Notes: generated from the sequence alone by a model not told the origin. Shown: positions 45,199 to 55,252, counted from the stretch's first letter. The stretch: 64,000 nucleotides of DNA from CAVQRC01 sp963715045 (GCA_963715045.1 CAVQRC010000003.1:248001-312000), one strand, 5' to 3'. Translations and numbers: made by a program.

Positions 45199-45219
45199 GT
45201 CTCACTTGGCAAGTGAGAC
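45199..45219 (-). terminator. hairpin after the second DUF1501 gene, possible terminator
   Basis: GTCTCACTTG and CAAGTGAGAC form a perfect 10-bp stem around one base, 11 bases past the stop codon of the DUF1501 gene (minus strand). It has no T-run. It is the only other family member whose arms end in CACTTG. Confidence 0.5.
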
Positions 45220-45229
45220 CCACGGAGCA

Positions 45230-46666
45230 TCACACCAGCACTTCCCGGACCACCCGGGCTCCCTCGACGCCCGAGAGACGCATATCGAGCCCCTGGAACT
45301 TCACCGTGAAACGCTCGTGATCGATGCCCAGCGTATGCAGCATCGTGGCGTGCAGGTCCCGGACGTGAACGACATCCTCGGCCGCGTGATAGCCGAATTC
45401 GTCCGTCGCCCCGTAGGTGATGCCGCCGCGGATGCCCCCCCCGGCCAGCCACATCGAGAACCCCTTGATGTGATGATCGCGGCCCGCCTGACCGCCTTCT
45501 CCCTTACTCTGGACCATCGGCGTCCGACCGAATTCGCCGCCCCAGATGACGAGCGTGTCCTCGAGCATCCCCCGCTGCTTGAGATCGTTGATCAAGGCCC
45601 ACGTGGGACGATCGGTCAGCCCGCAGCAAATGTTCATGTACTTGACCAGGCCGCCATGGTGGTCCCAGCCGCGATGATACAGATGGATGAACCGCACTCC
45701 TCGTTCGGCCAACCGCCGTGCCAGCAGGCAGTTGGAAGCGTAGGATCCGTCGCCCGGCACCGCACCGTACATCTCCAGGATCGACTGCGGCTCGTCCGAC
45801 ACGTCCATCAGTTCGGGCACCGACGCCTGCATCCGGAACGCCATCTCGTAGGCGGCGACGCGCGTGGCGATCTCGGGATTCTCGAGCGTGCGGTTGCGGT
45901 GCCGGTCGAGTTGCCCGATCGTGCGGACCAGTTCCTGCTGCTGTGCGGAATTGACGCCGCTGGGATTGCTTACGTAGTGGACCGGGTCGCCCTGAGCGTG
46001 CAGCGGCACGCCTTGAAAGCGGCTGGGAAGGAATCCGGCGCCCCACTGCCGCGAGGCGATCGGCTGCGGGTTTCGACCGCCCACACTCGTCAAGACGACA
46101 AAGCCCGGCAGGTTGCTGGTCTCGCTCCCCAGACCGTAGGTCACCCAGGCGCCCATCGATGGTCGGCCGCTGATCGCCGAGCCCGTGTTCATGAACGTGT
46201 GTGCCGGATCATGGTTGATCTGCTCGGTGACCAGCGAACGCACGATACACAAATCGTCCGCCATCTTCTGGGTCCACGGCAGAAAGTCGCTGATCTGCTG
46301 CCCGCTTTCTCCGCATTTGCGAAACCCGATCATCGGCCGGTGGGCCGTCAGGGTCTGGCCCTGCAGCTGCGCGACCGGTTGATTGCGGGTAATGCTCTCT
46401 GGCATCGGCTCGCCATGGTGCTTGACGAGTCCGGGCTTGTAGTCGAGCGTCTCGAGATGCGAGGGCCCGCCAGCCATGCAGAGAAAGATGACCCGCTTCG
46501 CGCGGCCGGCGAAATGGGGCAATCCGGGAATCGCGGCGGCCGGTCCGCGGGACGCTCCTGTTGCCGCGTTCGCAGTTCCGGCGAACAGCGAAGTCAATGC
46601 GGCCGAGCCAAGTGCGACGCCGCCGCTACCGAGAAAAGTACGCCGGTGAATTGATGAATGAGACAT
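45230..46666 (-). CDS. DUF1501 sulfatase-like protein with Tat signal, second copy
   Basis: 478 residues from ATG 46666. The signal HRRTFLGSGG with a hydrophobic core is Tat-like. DUF1501 landmarks: IFLCMAGGPSHLETLDYKP, SGRPSMGAWVTYGLG, FIHLYHRGWDHHGG, LVIWGGEFGRTPM, and AGRDHHIKGFSMWLAGGG with the metal ligands. It starts 9 bases after the stop of the second PSD1 gene, in one operon. It is clearly diverged from the copy at 35963-37414, so this is an ancient paralogue and not a recent duplication. Confidence 0.92.
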   Translation of the reverse strand: MSHSSIHRRTFLGSGGVALGSAALTSLFAGTANAATGASRGPAAAIPGLPHFAGRAKRVIFLCMAGGPSHLETLDYKPGLVKHHGEPMPESITRNQPVAQLQGQTLTAHRPMIGFRKCGESGQQISDFLPWTQKMADDLCIVRSLVTEQINHDPAHTFMNTGSAISGRPSMGAWVTYGLGSETSNLPGFVVLTSVGGRNPQPIASRQWGAGFLPSRFQGVPLHAQGDPVHYVSNPSGVNSAQQQELVRTIGQLDRHRNRTLENPEIATRVAAYEMAFRMQASVPELMDVSDEPQSILEMYGAVPGDGSYASNCLLARRLAERGVRFIHLYHRGWDHHGGLVKYMNICCGLTDRPTWALINDLKQRGMLEDTLVIWGGEFGRTPMVQSKGEGGQAGRDHHIKGFSMWLAGGGIRGGITYGATDEFGYHAAEDVVHVRDLHATMLHTLGIDHERFTVKFQGLDMRLSGVEGARVVREVLV

Positions 46667-46674
46667 CGTCGCTT

Positions 46675-49168
46675 TCAGTTGCGTGAAGTAGTTTCGCTCA
46701 GGTTGAGGATCGCGCGGGCGACGCTCGTCCAACTCGCGACCTCGATCGGGTCGAGCTCAGGCACCCGGGGGGCGATGCCGATTGCGAGCAGTTGATCGGC
46801 TGCCCTCGGGGAGGAGCGATAGTACGCCGTGCTCGAGTCAAGCAGCTGACCCAGCAGCGTTCGCTCGGTCATGTCTGGTGAACGATTGACGGCCAGCCCG
46901 AACGCGTACTCGAGCCGTGCTTCGCGATTCGGATCGGCTGTCGGCAAGAATCCGCTCGGCGAATGCCCGCGAGGCCTCGACGAGGGACGGATCGTTCAGC
47001 AGGGCCAACGCGGCCGCGGGCGTGTTGGAACGCGGGCGTTGCGCAGTGCATTCCTCCCGGCTCGGCGCGTCGAAGGCGAGCAGCATCGGATGGAGAAACT
47101 GTCGCTGCCAGTGCATGTAGACGCCCCGCCGCCATTGCCGCGAGTCAAGATCGGGCTTGTAAGTCCGCTTGGGGAAGTTGAGATGCTGGTAATAGCCGTC
47201 CGGCTGATAGGGTCGAATGCCTGGCCCTCCGAGTTCGCGTATCAGCAACCCGCTGATGGCCAGGCTGCTGTCGCGGACCATTTCTGCCGGTAACCGCCCC
47301 CGCGATTGTCGGGCATAGAGCTGGTTGTAAGGGTCCCGCTCGCGAAGCGGCGCGGTCTCGAGCGACGATTGGCGGTAGGTACGGCTGGTCACGAGCATCC
47401 GCATCATGTGCTTGACGTCCCAGCCGCTGACGGAGGAATTCGATGGCCAGGTTGTCAAGTAATTCCGGATGCACGGGCGGCTCGCCCTGTCCGCCGAAGT
47501 CGTCGAGAATCCGGGCGATCCCGGACTGAAAGCACAAATACCACAAGCGATTGGCAACCACGCGCGCGGTAAGGCCGCCGCTTCCCGCTGCGGGATCGAC
47601 GAGCCAGTTGGCAAGATCGAGCCGCGTGGGACGTCCCTGCGTGGCAATCTGGCCGAGAAACTGCGGCACCGCCGGACTCACGACTTCGCCGGAGTCGTCG
47701 AGCCAGTCACCCCGGGGGAGAATGCGGATTTCCCGGGGCGGGATCGAGACGGTGATCATCGTCCGGCGGGCACGCTGGCGAACTGCCTCGAGTTGGGCAT
47801 TCAGATCTGTCAGGCGAGCTTCCAACTCTGCCGCCTGAAGGGGCGATTTCGAGGCGTCGCATGGCTGCTGCAATCGGTCGACTTCGCGTTCGAGGTCGGC
47901 AAGCTCCCGACGATCAAGAGGAGACAGGACGTCGATCTCGGGCGGCCGCTCGGTTGGCAGACGATTGCCCCCTTTGGTGAAATGCCCCGCTTCGTCGATG
48001 TCGGCGAAGAACGCTTCCATCGAGTAGAAATCCCGCGCGGTATAGGGGTCGAATTTGTGGTCGTGGCACTGGGCACAGCCCATCGTGCCAGCCATCCACA
48101 CGCTCGATAGATTGCGGACCCGATCGGCCGCATAGATTGCCAGGTACTCTCTGGGCTGAACTCCACCTTCGTGAGACGTCTGCAGCATCCGGTTGTAGCC
48201 CGTCGCGACCACCTGCTCGACGGTCGGATCGGGAAGGAGATCGCCTGCCAATTGTTCCCGCGTAAAGCGGTCAAACGGCAGGTTCGCGTTAAACGCATCG
48301 ATCACGTAGTCGCGATAGGGTGAAATGTTGTGATCCTGGTCGCCATGATATCCGACCGTGTCGGCGTAACGGACGAGGTCGAGCCAGTACACGGCCATGC
48401 GTTCGCCGAAGTGGGGCGAGGCCAGGAGTTGGTCGACATACCTCTCGTAGGCATCCGGTCGACGATCCTCGAGGACTGCGGCAACCGCTGCCGGAGTTGG
48501 CGGCAGTCCCGTGAGGTCGAAGGTCACGCGGCGGATGAGGGTCACCGGATCGGCAGGCGGCGACGGCGCCAGTCCCTCGGTCTCAAGTCGCGAAAGAATG
48601 AATCGATCGATCCAGCTCCGCGATCCAGTCGGGGGCCGCGACACGCGGAATCGGGTGCCATGCGGGTGGGATATACGACCAGGGGAGCGACCACTGGGCA
48701 CCGTTTTCGATCCACTGTTCGAGCAAGCCGATCTGTTCCGGCGAGAGTTCCTTATTCGCTTCCGGGGGTGGCATCCGTTTATCAGGATCGCGGTGCTTGA
48801 TGCGTTGCACCAGTTCGCTGGCCGCCGAATCTCCGGGAACAATCGGTGCGTGGTCGTTCAGCACCGCTTTGGCGGAAGATTCGAGATCCAGGCGAAGGTC
48901 TGCCTCGCGGCTGTCGGCGTCGGGACCATGGCACTGGTAACAATGGTCCGACAGGATCGGGCGAATATCGCGACCGAAGACCACGGCCTCGGGCGGCCTC
49001 GGCGGCGGCCAGCCGGTCGACCGTTGCCGACACGATGGCAATCACCAGCAGCAGCATCGTCAGCAGGCATCGGCTGCATCTTGGAGGGGGAACCGATCGG
49101 CCGGTGGCACTGCGAGGACTACCGTTCGCCGAAGGGCGAATTGCCAGTTTTCTTGCGAGCGATGTCAT
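46675..49168 (-). CDS. PSD1/DUF1549-DUF1553 cytochrome-type protein, four frameshifts
   Basis: Signal peptide (core LLTMLLLVIAIVSATV), PSCyt1 with CYQCHGPDADSREADLRL, DUF1549 with HFGERMAVYWLDLVRYADT and MGCAQCHDHKFDPYTARD, a coiled coil, and PSD1 (LDLANWLVDPA, HPELLDNLAIEFL, GWDVKHMMRMLVTSRTYRQ, LLIRELGGPGIRPYQPDGY). The frame changes four times, near 48990, 48620 (a TCGA repeat), 47432 and 46940, each as a net +1. Removing one base at each gives 829 codons plus stop. The start is uncertain: ATG 49168 is given, ATG 49057 is the alternative. The DUF1501 gene follows. Confidence 0.85.
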
Positions 49169-50002
49169 GGAAGGTGGATACGCGGTCAGGAGCCAACGGG
49201 GAAGATTCACTGCATCATCTATTTACTCATAACCAGGCCGTTCGGGGCAACCGCTGCCGCCTGCTGCGGAGAACTCGATCCCCTTGATTTTTCTGATTCA
49301 GGCCCGCACCGCCGTGTCAAAGCCCGGCATTTGGAGATGGTGGCCCGTGCGGCAAGGACTGGCGGGCGGATGGAAGCAGGCAAAGCGACTGCCAGCCGAA
49401 GCATCAGAATGCCGGGATTTTTCGGATCCCGGACCGCGGTGGAGATTCGAGCGCTCGTGGTGACCGCGGTGTTGGGGAAAACCGGGCCGAACTGCGCCGA
49501 CTCAGCGAATAGGCGTGATGATCCGCCGATCGCATGCAATACCGGTTGGCCAGTCGGTATTTCGTGACAGATCACGACGTTAATTCCAGGTAGGTACGGT
49601 CGTTGCGCGGACGCGCGATTCGCCCCTGGCCTCCGCTGGCACTCTGGCACGGGAAACCGAGTCGATGCAGACTCGGGCGATGCTCGCCGGTGGGAGATGC
49701 CCAGGTTCGGTCGTGATGAGCGGTCTCGACATGCGGGCGATTGCGCGATGACTGCCGTTGAGAACAACGCCGCATTGAACGCTCGAGCAGCGGTATCTCT
49801 GCTACAAACGCAGCACGTTTAGGACAAACGCAGTACGTTTTTCGACCCGCTGACCGGGGTTTCCGCCACAGCCATCCGCCACCGATGCCGATGGTAACGA
49901 TGATTGTCCGGGTGCCACCTGCACCCGGTCCGGCGAGGAAATTCCCGACCTTCGCGGGAGGTTCAACGACCAGAAACCCAGAATCTGAAAGGTGGTCAAG
50001 CG
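49169..50002 (+). other. gene-free spacer
   Basis: About 830 bases without a convincing coding region between the PSD1 gene (minus) and a secreted-protein gene (plus). It contains the 37-bp direct repeat noted at 49803-49839; otherwise nothing was recognised. Confidence 0.5.
49803..49839 (+). repeat. 17-bp direct repeat
   Basis: ACAAACGCAGCACGTTT and ACAAACGCAGTACGTTT, start to start 20 bases, lie about 160 bases before the next start codon. Their position would suit a regulator-binding site, but no regulator is known. Confidence 0.6.
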
Positions 50003-51070
50003 ATGAACGCTCATCCCTCGTCAAACACTCACCGGTGGGGCATCGCCGGATTGGTGATCGGCACCTTGCTGATCATGGCGGGATCGTCCCGGGCCGCTCC
50101 GGCCGATTTCGAGGACCAGGAACAGCTCCGCGCGATGCTGCTCGGCTCGCTGCAAGCGAGTCTCGCCGAGATCGAGTCGGCGGAGCTCAAGATTTGCGAG
50201 GTTCGCGAAGACCGCAGCGTTTCGGCAATTAAGACCGTGACCAGGGATGTTTCCGACGGGAAGCAAGTTACCGTCACCCGAGCGCCGCAAGTCGAAAGGG
50301 ACATTCGCGTGATCTGGCAGGGCGAGGATCTCCGTGTCGACCGGTACCCGATCACCGCGCAACGCAACGCAAACGCCGTCGATCACTGGTCGTTCGTGGA
50401 CGGGGTATGGACGCAATTCACGCCGGGTGAGACGTCGGCCTGGATTCTCCGCACGCGCGACCTGCCAGGCATGTTTCCGATCGATCCCCGCCGTGTGGGA
50501 ACGGACGACATTCAACGATCCCTGGAAGAAATCCTGGCCCAGGACCGTCTGATAAATATGCAATTCGGACACGAACCGGGTGGGAGCGCGCTGATCGCCC
50601 TGCACCTGGAAAATGCCGACGGTGTCAGTGCGGTTTACGAGTTTGCCGAAGCCGACAGCTACCTGCCGCGGCGGTTCTACACGCGTTGGCCGGGGAGCAG
50701 CTCGGTGCTGCAGGTGGTCGACTACGAGTACCAGTCGGTGCTCGACGGCAAAGCGACCGTGCTCCAGAAGTTATCGCGTCGCTTCTATGATCGAGGGGTC
50801 ACGCGTAAGCCGGACAGTCCACGGTTCAGGCAACGCATGACACGCGAGGTCGAGGTCGTGGCCCTCAACCAGACCATTCCGCAAGAGCGGTTTGTCATCA
50901 GTTTTCCGCCTGGAACTCGTATCAGCGACAACACCCAGCAGCGGATCTATGTCACCGCGGGAACCCTCCGTGGTGAGCCAGGCAGCAAGTGGCCTCACGT
51001 CGTGGCCCTCGTGGGCGTCGTGGTCGCGTTGATCTCACTACGCGCGCGAAAAAACCAGTTCGCCCACTGA
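50003..51070 (+). CDS. exported protein with C-terminal membrane anchor, unknown function
   Basis: 355 residues from ATG 50003 (AAAGGTGG in front). A signal peptide at residues 1-30 (GLVIGTLLIMAGSSRA) is followed by a beta-rich body (VERDIRVIWQGEDLRVDRYPI, WSFVDGVWTQFTPG). A hydrophobic helix lies near the end (HVVALVGVVVALISL), with a basic tail. The shape suggests a periplasmic lipoprotein-carrier-like protein anchored in the inner membrane. It begins a run of plus-strand genes including a Cys-rich protein and a DUF1573 lipoprotein. I cannot name a family. Confidence 0.65.
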   Translation: MNAHPSSNTHRWGIAGLVIGTLLIMAGSSRAAPADFEDQEQLRAMLLGSLQASLAEIESAELKICEVREDRSVSAIKTVTRDVSDGKQVTVTRAPQVERDIRVIWQGEDLRVDRYPITAQRNANAVDHWSFVDGVWTQFTPGETSAWILRTRDLPGMFPIDPRRVGTDDIQRSLEEILAQDRLINMQFGHEPGGSALIALHLENADGVSAVYEFAEADSYLPRRFYTRWPGSSSVLQVVDYEYQSVLDGKATVLQKLSRRFYDRGVTRKPDSPRFRQRMTREVEVVALNQTIPQERFVISFPPGTRISDNTQQRIYVTAGTLRGEPGSKWPHVVALVGVVVALISLRARKNQFAH

Positions 51071-51163
51071 CGCTCCCGTTGTGAAAAACCACTTCAAATC
51101 ATCAACTCCCGTAACGATCCATCCAATATTCAAGTGAGTCCTCTCGACCGTCGGAGACAAATC

Positions 51164-51529
51164 ATGAACGATTCGATTCGCCGTAGTGGCAAAGTGGTGC
51201 TGGCCTTTGTTCTCGCCGTCATCGCCGCCTGGGGTGCTGTCGCCGCTGAGAACAGCTGTTGCGGTACCGTTGGCAGCGATCCGCTCTGTTCGGGTTGCAT
51301 CAAGATCAACGACACGCCCCCTGAATACGTCATCGCTGGCGAACGCAACCTGAAAAAATGCCGAGTTTCAAAGCAGTCCGGAATCTGTATGGAGGAGCCG
51401 CTGCCCTGTTTCGTGCTCGACGATGCCGATATCTACGCACCCGGCTGTAGAATCAAGATCGGAAACGTTACGATCAGGCGTGACATCATGCAGTGTGCCG
51501 ACGGCGAAACACCTTGCGGATCCGGCTGA
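51164..51529 (+). CDS. small secreted cysteine-rich protein
   Basis: 121 residues from ATG 51164; upstream in-frame codons lack a ribosome-binding site. A signal peptide (VVLAFVLAVIAAWGAVAA) precedes a mature domain of about 95 residues with 11 cysteines (SCCGTVGSDPLCSGC, KKCRVSKQSGICM, PCFVLDDADIY, MQCADGETPC). They are presumably paired in disulfides or bind a metal. It does not resemble a known family that I can name. The next gene encodes a DUF1573 lipoprotein starting 92 bases later. Confidence 0.7.
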   Translation: MNDSIRRSGKVVLAFVLAVIAAWGAVAAENSCCGTVGSDPLCSGCIKINDTPPEYVIAGERNLKKCRVSKQSGICMEEPLPCFVLDDADIYAPGCRIKIGNVTIRRDIMQCADGETPCGSG

Positions 51530-51620
51530 TTCGCCCGGCCTGACCCGCCGCACTGATTCTGAGATGCCGCCGCAGTTTCGGCACTGCGACGGACCGCGGA
51601 AGCACTTCAGGTCCGATGCG

Positions 51621-52670
51621 ATGGGCACGCTCAACAGCAGGTTGCTCCGCCCGCTAAAGGTCGTCGTCCTGGGCCTGGCCGTCGCCAGCGGCGGCTGCGA
51701 AGATCCGCGTGAGGATCTGCTGGTGTCGGTTCCCCGATGGGAACACGATTTCGGACCGGTCCCGGTCGGCCCCGAGCTGTCTTGCGAGTTTGAGCTTACC
51801 AACCAGGCCGACCACCCGCTGCTGGTCGATCGCATCGAGCGGAGCTGCGGTTGCCTTGCCGCGGAGCTCTCCCCCCGATCCGTCGCGCCCGGTGGACAGG
51901 CGAGATTCAGGGTCGTGCTCAGCACGGCGGCCCTCTCGGCGCCGAGCCAGTTTGCCCGCCAGGTCGTGCTCTACGGACACCAGGGACCCCGGCGGGGAGA
52001 ACTCTCCTTCAAGCTGCGGGCCCAGTTGCGGCCGCCACTTTACGTTCAGCCCGAAAGCATCGAGGTTGTACCCGCTGATGAGCCTGTCGTTCGAATCCCG
52101 CTGAACATTTACCGCGATCGACTTGCTCCGGACGATTTCGCCCGCGTAGAGATCGAGACACCGGGCAGTTACTGCAAGGCTCGCGTGCTGCATCAGAATG
52201 CCGACCTGATCGCCGTGGAACTGCAACTGGACTGGCAGCGGATCCCGCCGCTGGCCAAGGGTCTGAATCTCCGCTTTCCCAATGCGGAGCGGCGGCAGTC
52301 CGTTCACGTCCCACTCCGCTGCAAACAACCAACCACTCAACCACGGGTGGAAGCGCGACCCGCGACGTTCGCGGTCACCGTGAGCGACAGTGAAGACCTG
52401 GCCAACCCGGTACGGCAGCGGATTGAGCTTGTTTCTCGGTCGAACCAGGAGGTCGAGATAGAGCAGGTCGTCCCCCAGGACGTCGCCGAGCCGTCTCCTT
52501 TCGCCTGGGCGGTCATCGACGGCGAACCGGGGGCACTCGAAATGTGGTTGGATCGCCTTCCCGCAGGCCGGCGAATCGTGCAGACGGTGGTGCTTGTGTC
52601 GTATCGCGAAACAGAGACCGGGCGAAAGGGTACGATACCGGTAACTGCTTTCGTAGTAGGAGCCCCGTAG
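51621..52670 (+). CDS. DUF1573 domain lipoprotein
   Basis: 349 residues from ATG 51621. The N-terminus (VVVLGLAVASGGC) is a lipoprotein signal. DUF1573 repeats are visible: EHDFGPVPVGPELSCEFELTN with RIERSCGCL (the C-G-C of the family), then strands of an Ig-like fold. The frame is open for 66 codons upstream without similarity. Together with the preceding cysteine-rich protein it may form a periplasmic pair. The 3' end overlaps the open frame of the next gene by 127 bases. Confidence 0.8.
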   Translation: MGTLNSRLLRPLKVVVLGLAVASGGCEDPREDLLVSVPRWEHDFGPVPVGPELSCEFELTNQADHPLLVDRIERSCGCLAAELSPRSVAPGGQARFRVVLSTAALSAPSQFARQVVLYGHQGPRRGELSFKLRAQLRPPLYVQPESIEVVPADEPVVRIPLNIYRDRLAPDDFARVEIETPGSYCKARVLHQNADLIAVELQLDWQRIPPLAKGLNLRFPNAERRQSVHVPLRCKQPTTQPRVEARPATFAVTVSDSEDLANPVRQRIELVSRSNQEVEIEQVVPQDVAEPSPFAWAVIDGEPGALEMWLDRLPAGRRIVQTVVLVSYRETETGRKGTIPVTAFVVGAP

Positions 52671-53959
52671 CGATCGAACCGCCTCCCGCACATTCCGACG
52701 CTTCCAGGAAGCCGTCACGGAAGGAGCTCCTGGCAGTCACCGGATTGCTCGCCGTCCATGTCGGGCTGCTCGCCTATGGCAGCATGCGACACAGTCCCGT
52801 GGTGGGTGAAACGCCACAGCTTGCCGCTGGAGTGAGCCATTGGCAGCTTGGCCGTTACGAACTCTATCGCGTCAATCCACCCCTGGTTCGGACTCTCGCG
52901 GCCCTCCCCGTGATTCTTTCGGGGGTAGAAACCGATTGGTCCCGGTACGCCCTCGATCCTCACCGCAGGGCGGAACTCGAAGTGGGGCAGGACTTCGATG
53001 CAGCGAACGCCGACCGTTTGCTGGAGGTCTACACGCTCGCGCGTTGGGCCTGCATCCCGTTCAGTGTGCTGGCAGCGGTGCTCTGTTTCTGCTGGGCCCG
53101 CAAACTCTACGGTGCCGCCGCCGGATTTGTCGCCCTGTTGCTGTGGATCGCCAACCCCGATGTGCTGGGACACGGATGTCTGATTTCGACCGACGTGGCA
53201 GCAGCGGCAAGCGGTCTGGCGGCGGCGTTTGCCTTCGCCTCGTGGCTTCGTCAGCCGAATTGGAGGTCCGCCCTGGTCGTCGGAATCTGCCTCGGCGTCG
53301 CTCAACTTGTCAAGACGACGATGCTCGTCCTGTACCCCGTCTTCACGGCGGTGTGGGCCATCTACCGCCTGCGATTCGGGCGGTACGACGTGAAACTCGG
53401 AACAGAACTGAGTATGGGGCTGGCCATCGCGGCGATCAGCGTGACGGCGATCAACCTCGGCTACAACGGGGTCGGTACCGGCGAAACCCTGGGCGGGTTT
53501 CGCTTTCAGAGTCGCCTGTTTTCCGGGCAGGCTCCCGACGCGGCCGGCCGCCCCGTCGTCGGCAATCGATTCGCCGGGACATTGCTCGAATCGTGGCGGG
53601 TGCCGCTCCCCCGCGATTACGTGCAGGGCATCGATACCCAGCGCGTCGACTTTGAGAGACAAATGCGATGCTTTCTTTGCGGCCGATGGCAGTACGGGGG
53701 CTGGTGGTATTTCTATTTCGTCGCGATGATCCTCAAGGTGCCGCTCGGTGTCTGGGGGTGTGGCCTGCTCGCCGTGTGGACCGCGGTCCGCGATCGTGGA
53801 TGCCGGCCCGGAATCGATGAAGCCCTTCTGGCCGGGTCGGCCCTCGCTTTTTTCATCCTCGTCAGTTCGCAATCGGGCATGAGCATTCATCCCCGTTACC
53901 TTTTCCCCGCGATGCCGTTCGTGTTCATCTTGATCTCTCGGGTGGGCCGGGACTCATGA
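52544..53959 (+). CDS. GT39/ArnT-like glycosyltransferase, N-terminal part
   Basis: An integral membrane protein of about ten helices with the GT-C signature region VVGETPQLAAGVSHWQLGRYEL (acidic residue in the first loop) and FQSRLFSGQAPDAAG. The frame opens at ATG 52544, but the sequence only looks like protein from about 52690. A TTG at about 52744 or another start may be used. The downstream frame (53956-54459) seems to be the rest of the same protein; adding one base near 53950 joins them to 638 codons. ATGA at the junction would also allow translational coupling. Confidence 0.75.
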   Translation: MVGSPSRRPANRADGGACVVSRNRDRAKGYDTGNCFRSRSPVAIEPPPAHSDASRKPSRKELLAVTGLLAVHVGLLAYGSMRHSPVVGETPQLAAGVSHWQLGRYELYRVNPPLVRTLAALPVILSGVETDWSRYALDPHRRAELEVGQDFDAANADRLLEVYTLARWACIPFSVLAAVLCFCWARKLYGAAAGFVALLLWIANPDVLGHGCLISTDVAAAASGLAAAFAFASWLRQPNWRSALVVGICLGVAQLVKTTMLVLYPVFTAVWAIYRLRFGRYDVKLGTELSMGLAIAAISVTAINLGYNGVGTGETLGGFRFQSRLFSGQAPDAAGRPVVGNRFAGTLLESWRVPLPRDYVQGIDTQRVDFERQMRCFLCGRWQYGGWWYFYFVAMILKVPLGVWGCGLLAVWTAVRDRGCRPGIDEALLAGSALAFFILVSSQSGMSIHPRYLFPAMPFVFILISRVGRDS

Positions 53960-54459
53960 CTGGCCCGCCGTGGATCCGTTGGGCCGTCTCGATCGCGTTG
54001 ACCTGGGCGATCACCAGCAGCCTCTGGATCTACCCGCATTCACTCTCGTATTTCAATGAACTCGCGGGCGGACCACGCCATGGCCACGAGTTCCTCCTCA
54101 ACAGCGCGATCGCGTGGGGCCAGGATCTCGTCTTTCTCCGCGACTGGGTCGAGAGCCACCCCCAAGCCCGCCCGCTGTTCGTTGCTTCGATGGGGTACGT
54201 CACGCCGGATGACCTGGGAATCCGCTACCGCCTGCCACCGCCCGGATTGACGGGCCGGCCGCCGCCGCGACTCGAGCCGGGCTGGTACGCGATCGATGTC
54301 AATCACCTGGAAGGGAGCAGCGAACCGGTCCCCGACGGTCAGGGCGGCCGATTTGTCCCCGTTCTCGGCCAGCAGGACTTCACCTACTTCAAGCGAATGA
54401 CGCCGGTCGACTACGCCGGCTATTCCTTCCCGATCTACCGTGTGGCCCCCCAGGAATAA
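53956..54459 (+). CDS. GT39/ArnT-like glycosyltransferase, C-terminal part
   Basis: 167 codons starting in the ATGA that ends the upstream frame. One membrane helix (WAVSIALTWAITSSLWIYP) is followed by SLSYFNELAGGPRHGHEFLLNS and IAWGQDLVFLRDWVESHPQ. These are the typical C-terminal segments of planctomycete GT39-type proteins, and are normally in one polypeptide with the upstream part. Whether this is a genuine split gene or one missing base cannot be told from sequence alone. Confidence 0.65.
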   Translation: MTGPPWIRWAVSIALTWAITSSLWIYPHSLSYFNELAGGPRHGHEFLLNSAIAWGQDLVFLRDWVESHPQARPLFVASMGYVTPDDLGIRYRLPPPGLTGRPPPRLEPGWYAIDVNHLEGSSEPVPDGQGGRFVPVLGQQDFTYFKRMTPVDYAGYSFPIYRVAPQE

Positions 54460-54585
54460 CGCAGACTCCGGCACCATCAGGGTGGCGAGGGGACAAGCGT
54501 TTCTTTTTTGGGACTCCATCGGACATAATCGGACTCGTCCAGGGCAGGAGGAAAGCTCACTGCGAACGAAGGAAAGTAATCCGGC

Positions 54586-55191
54586 ATGAACCCATTTTCT
54601 CCGGCCAACGAAGACGACCAGAGTCTGACGTCGAAGTCGCTGCTAGAAGAGGCCAAGTCAGGGGACCCCGACGGTTGGGAGGAACTCGTGCAGCAGTACG
54701 GGCTGCGAATCTACCGGATGTGCAAGAAGGCCGGGATTCCCAACCAGGACGCAGCCGACATCACCCAGGACGTGTTCACCGCCATCTCGCGTTCGATTTC
54801 GAGATTCCGCCACGCCGAGCCGGGCGACAGTTTTCGGCATTGGCTGAGCACGATCACCACGAACAAGATCCGCGATTATTTTCGTCGCGGTGGCCCGACC
54901 GGGCAGGGGGGATCGACGTGGCAAGAACGTATCTGCGAAGTTCCCGACGATCTCTCCGAGCCAGACGCTGAGAGTTCCCTGTCGGCGGCAAATCGCCGCC
55001 GCATGGACGTGGTCGAACAGGTCCGGGCATGGGTCTCCGAGCGGGATTGGCAAGTCTTCGAGCGGCTGGTGATCGACGAGTGGCCGGCGGACAAGGTCGC
55101 CGAGGAATTCGGCATTTCCCGATCGTTGGTCTACACGGTCAAGTCTCGAACGTTACGGCACTTCCGCAACGTGACGGGGCGTGATTTCTGA
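54586..55191 (+). CDS. ECF-type RNA polymerase sigma factor
   Basis: 201 residues from ATG 54586 (GAAGGAA in front). Region 2 is NQDAADITQDVFTAISRSI; region 4 near the C-terminus reads EFGISRSLVYTVKSRTLRHF, a helix-turn-helix. It sits 61 bp upstream of a zinc-finger Ser/Thr kinase, the arrangement of planctomycete ECF groups whose activity is linked to the adjacent kinase. The N-terminal ASD-like part of that kinase is a candidate anti-sigma domain. Target promoters are not visible. Confidence 0.92.
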   Translation: MNPFSPANEDDQSLTSKSLLEEAKSGDPDGWEELVQQYGLRIYRMCKKAGIPNQDAADITQDVFTAISRSISRFRHAEPGDSFRHWLSTITTNKIRDYFRRGGPTGQGGSTWQERICEVPDDLSEPDAESSLSAANRRRMDVVEQVRAWVSERDWQVFERLVIDEWPADKVAEEFGISRSLVYTVKSRTLRHFRNVTGRDF

Positions 55192-55252
55192 GCAGAGGGA
55201 CCCTGGCCGCGACCGGCACAGGGGTGCGAAATGACCTCTCGGGCAGTCTCGG

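Noticed and set aside
49219..49767. 182-codon frame in the spacer before the 50.0-kb gene
   Set aside because: No ribosome-binding site, no domain, Arg/Ser/Ala-rich composition expected from random GC-rich DNA.
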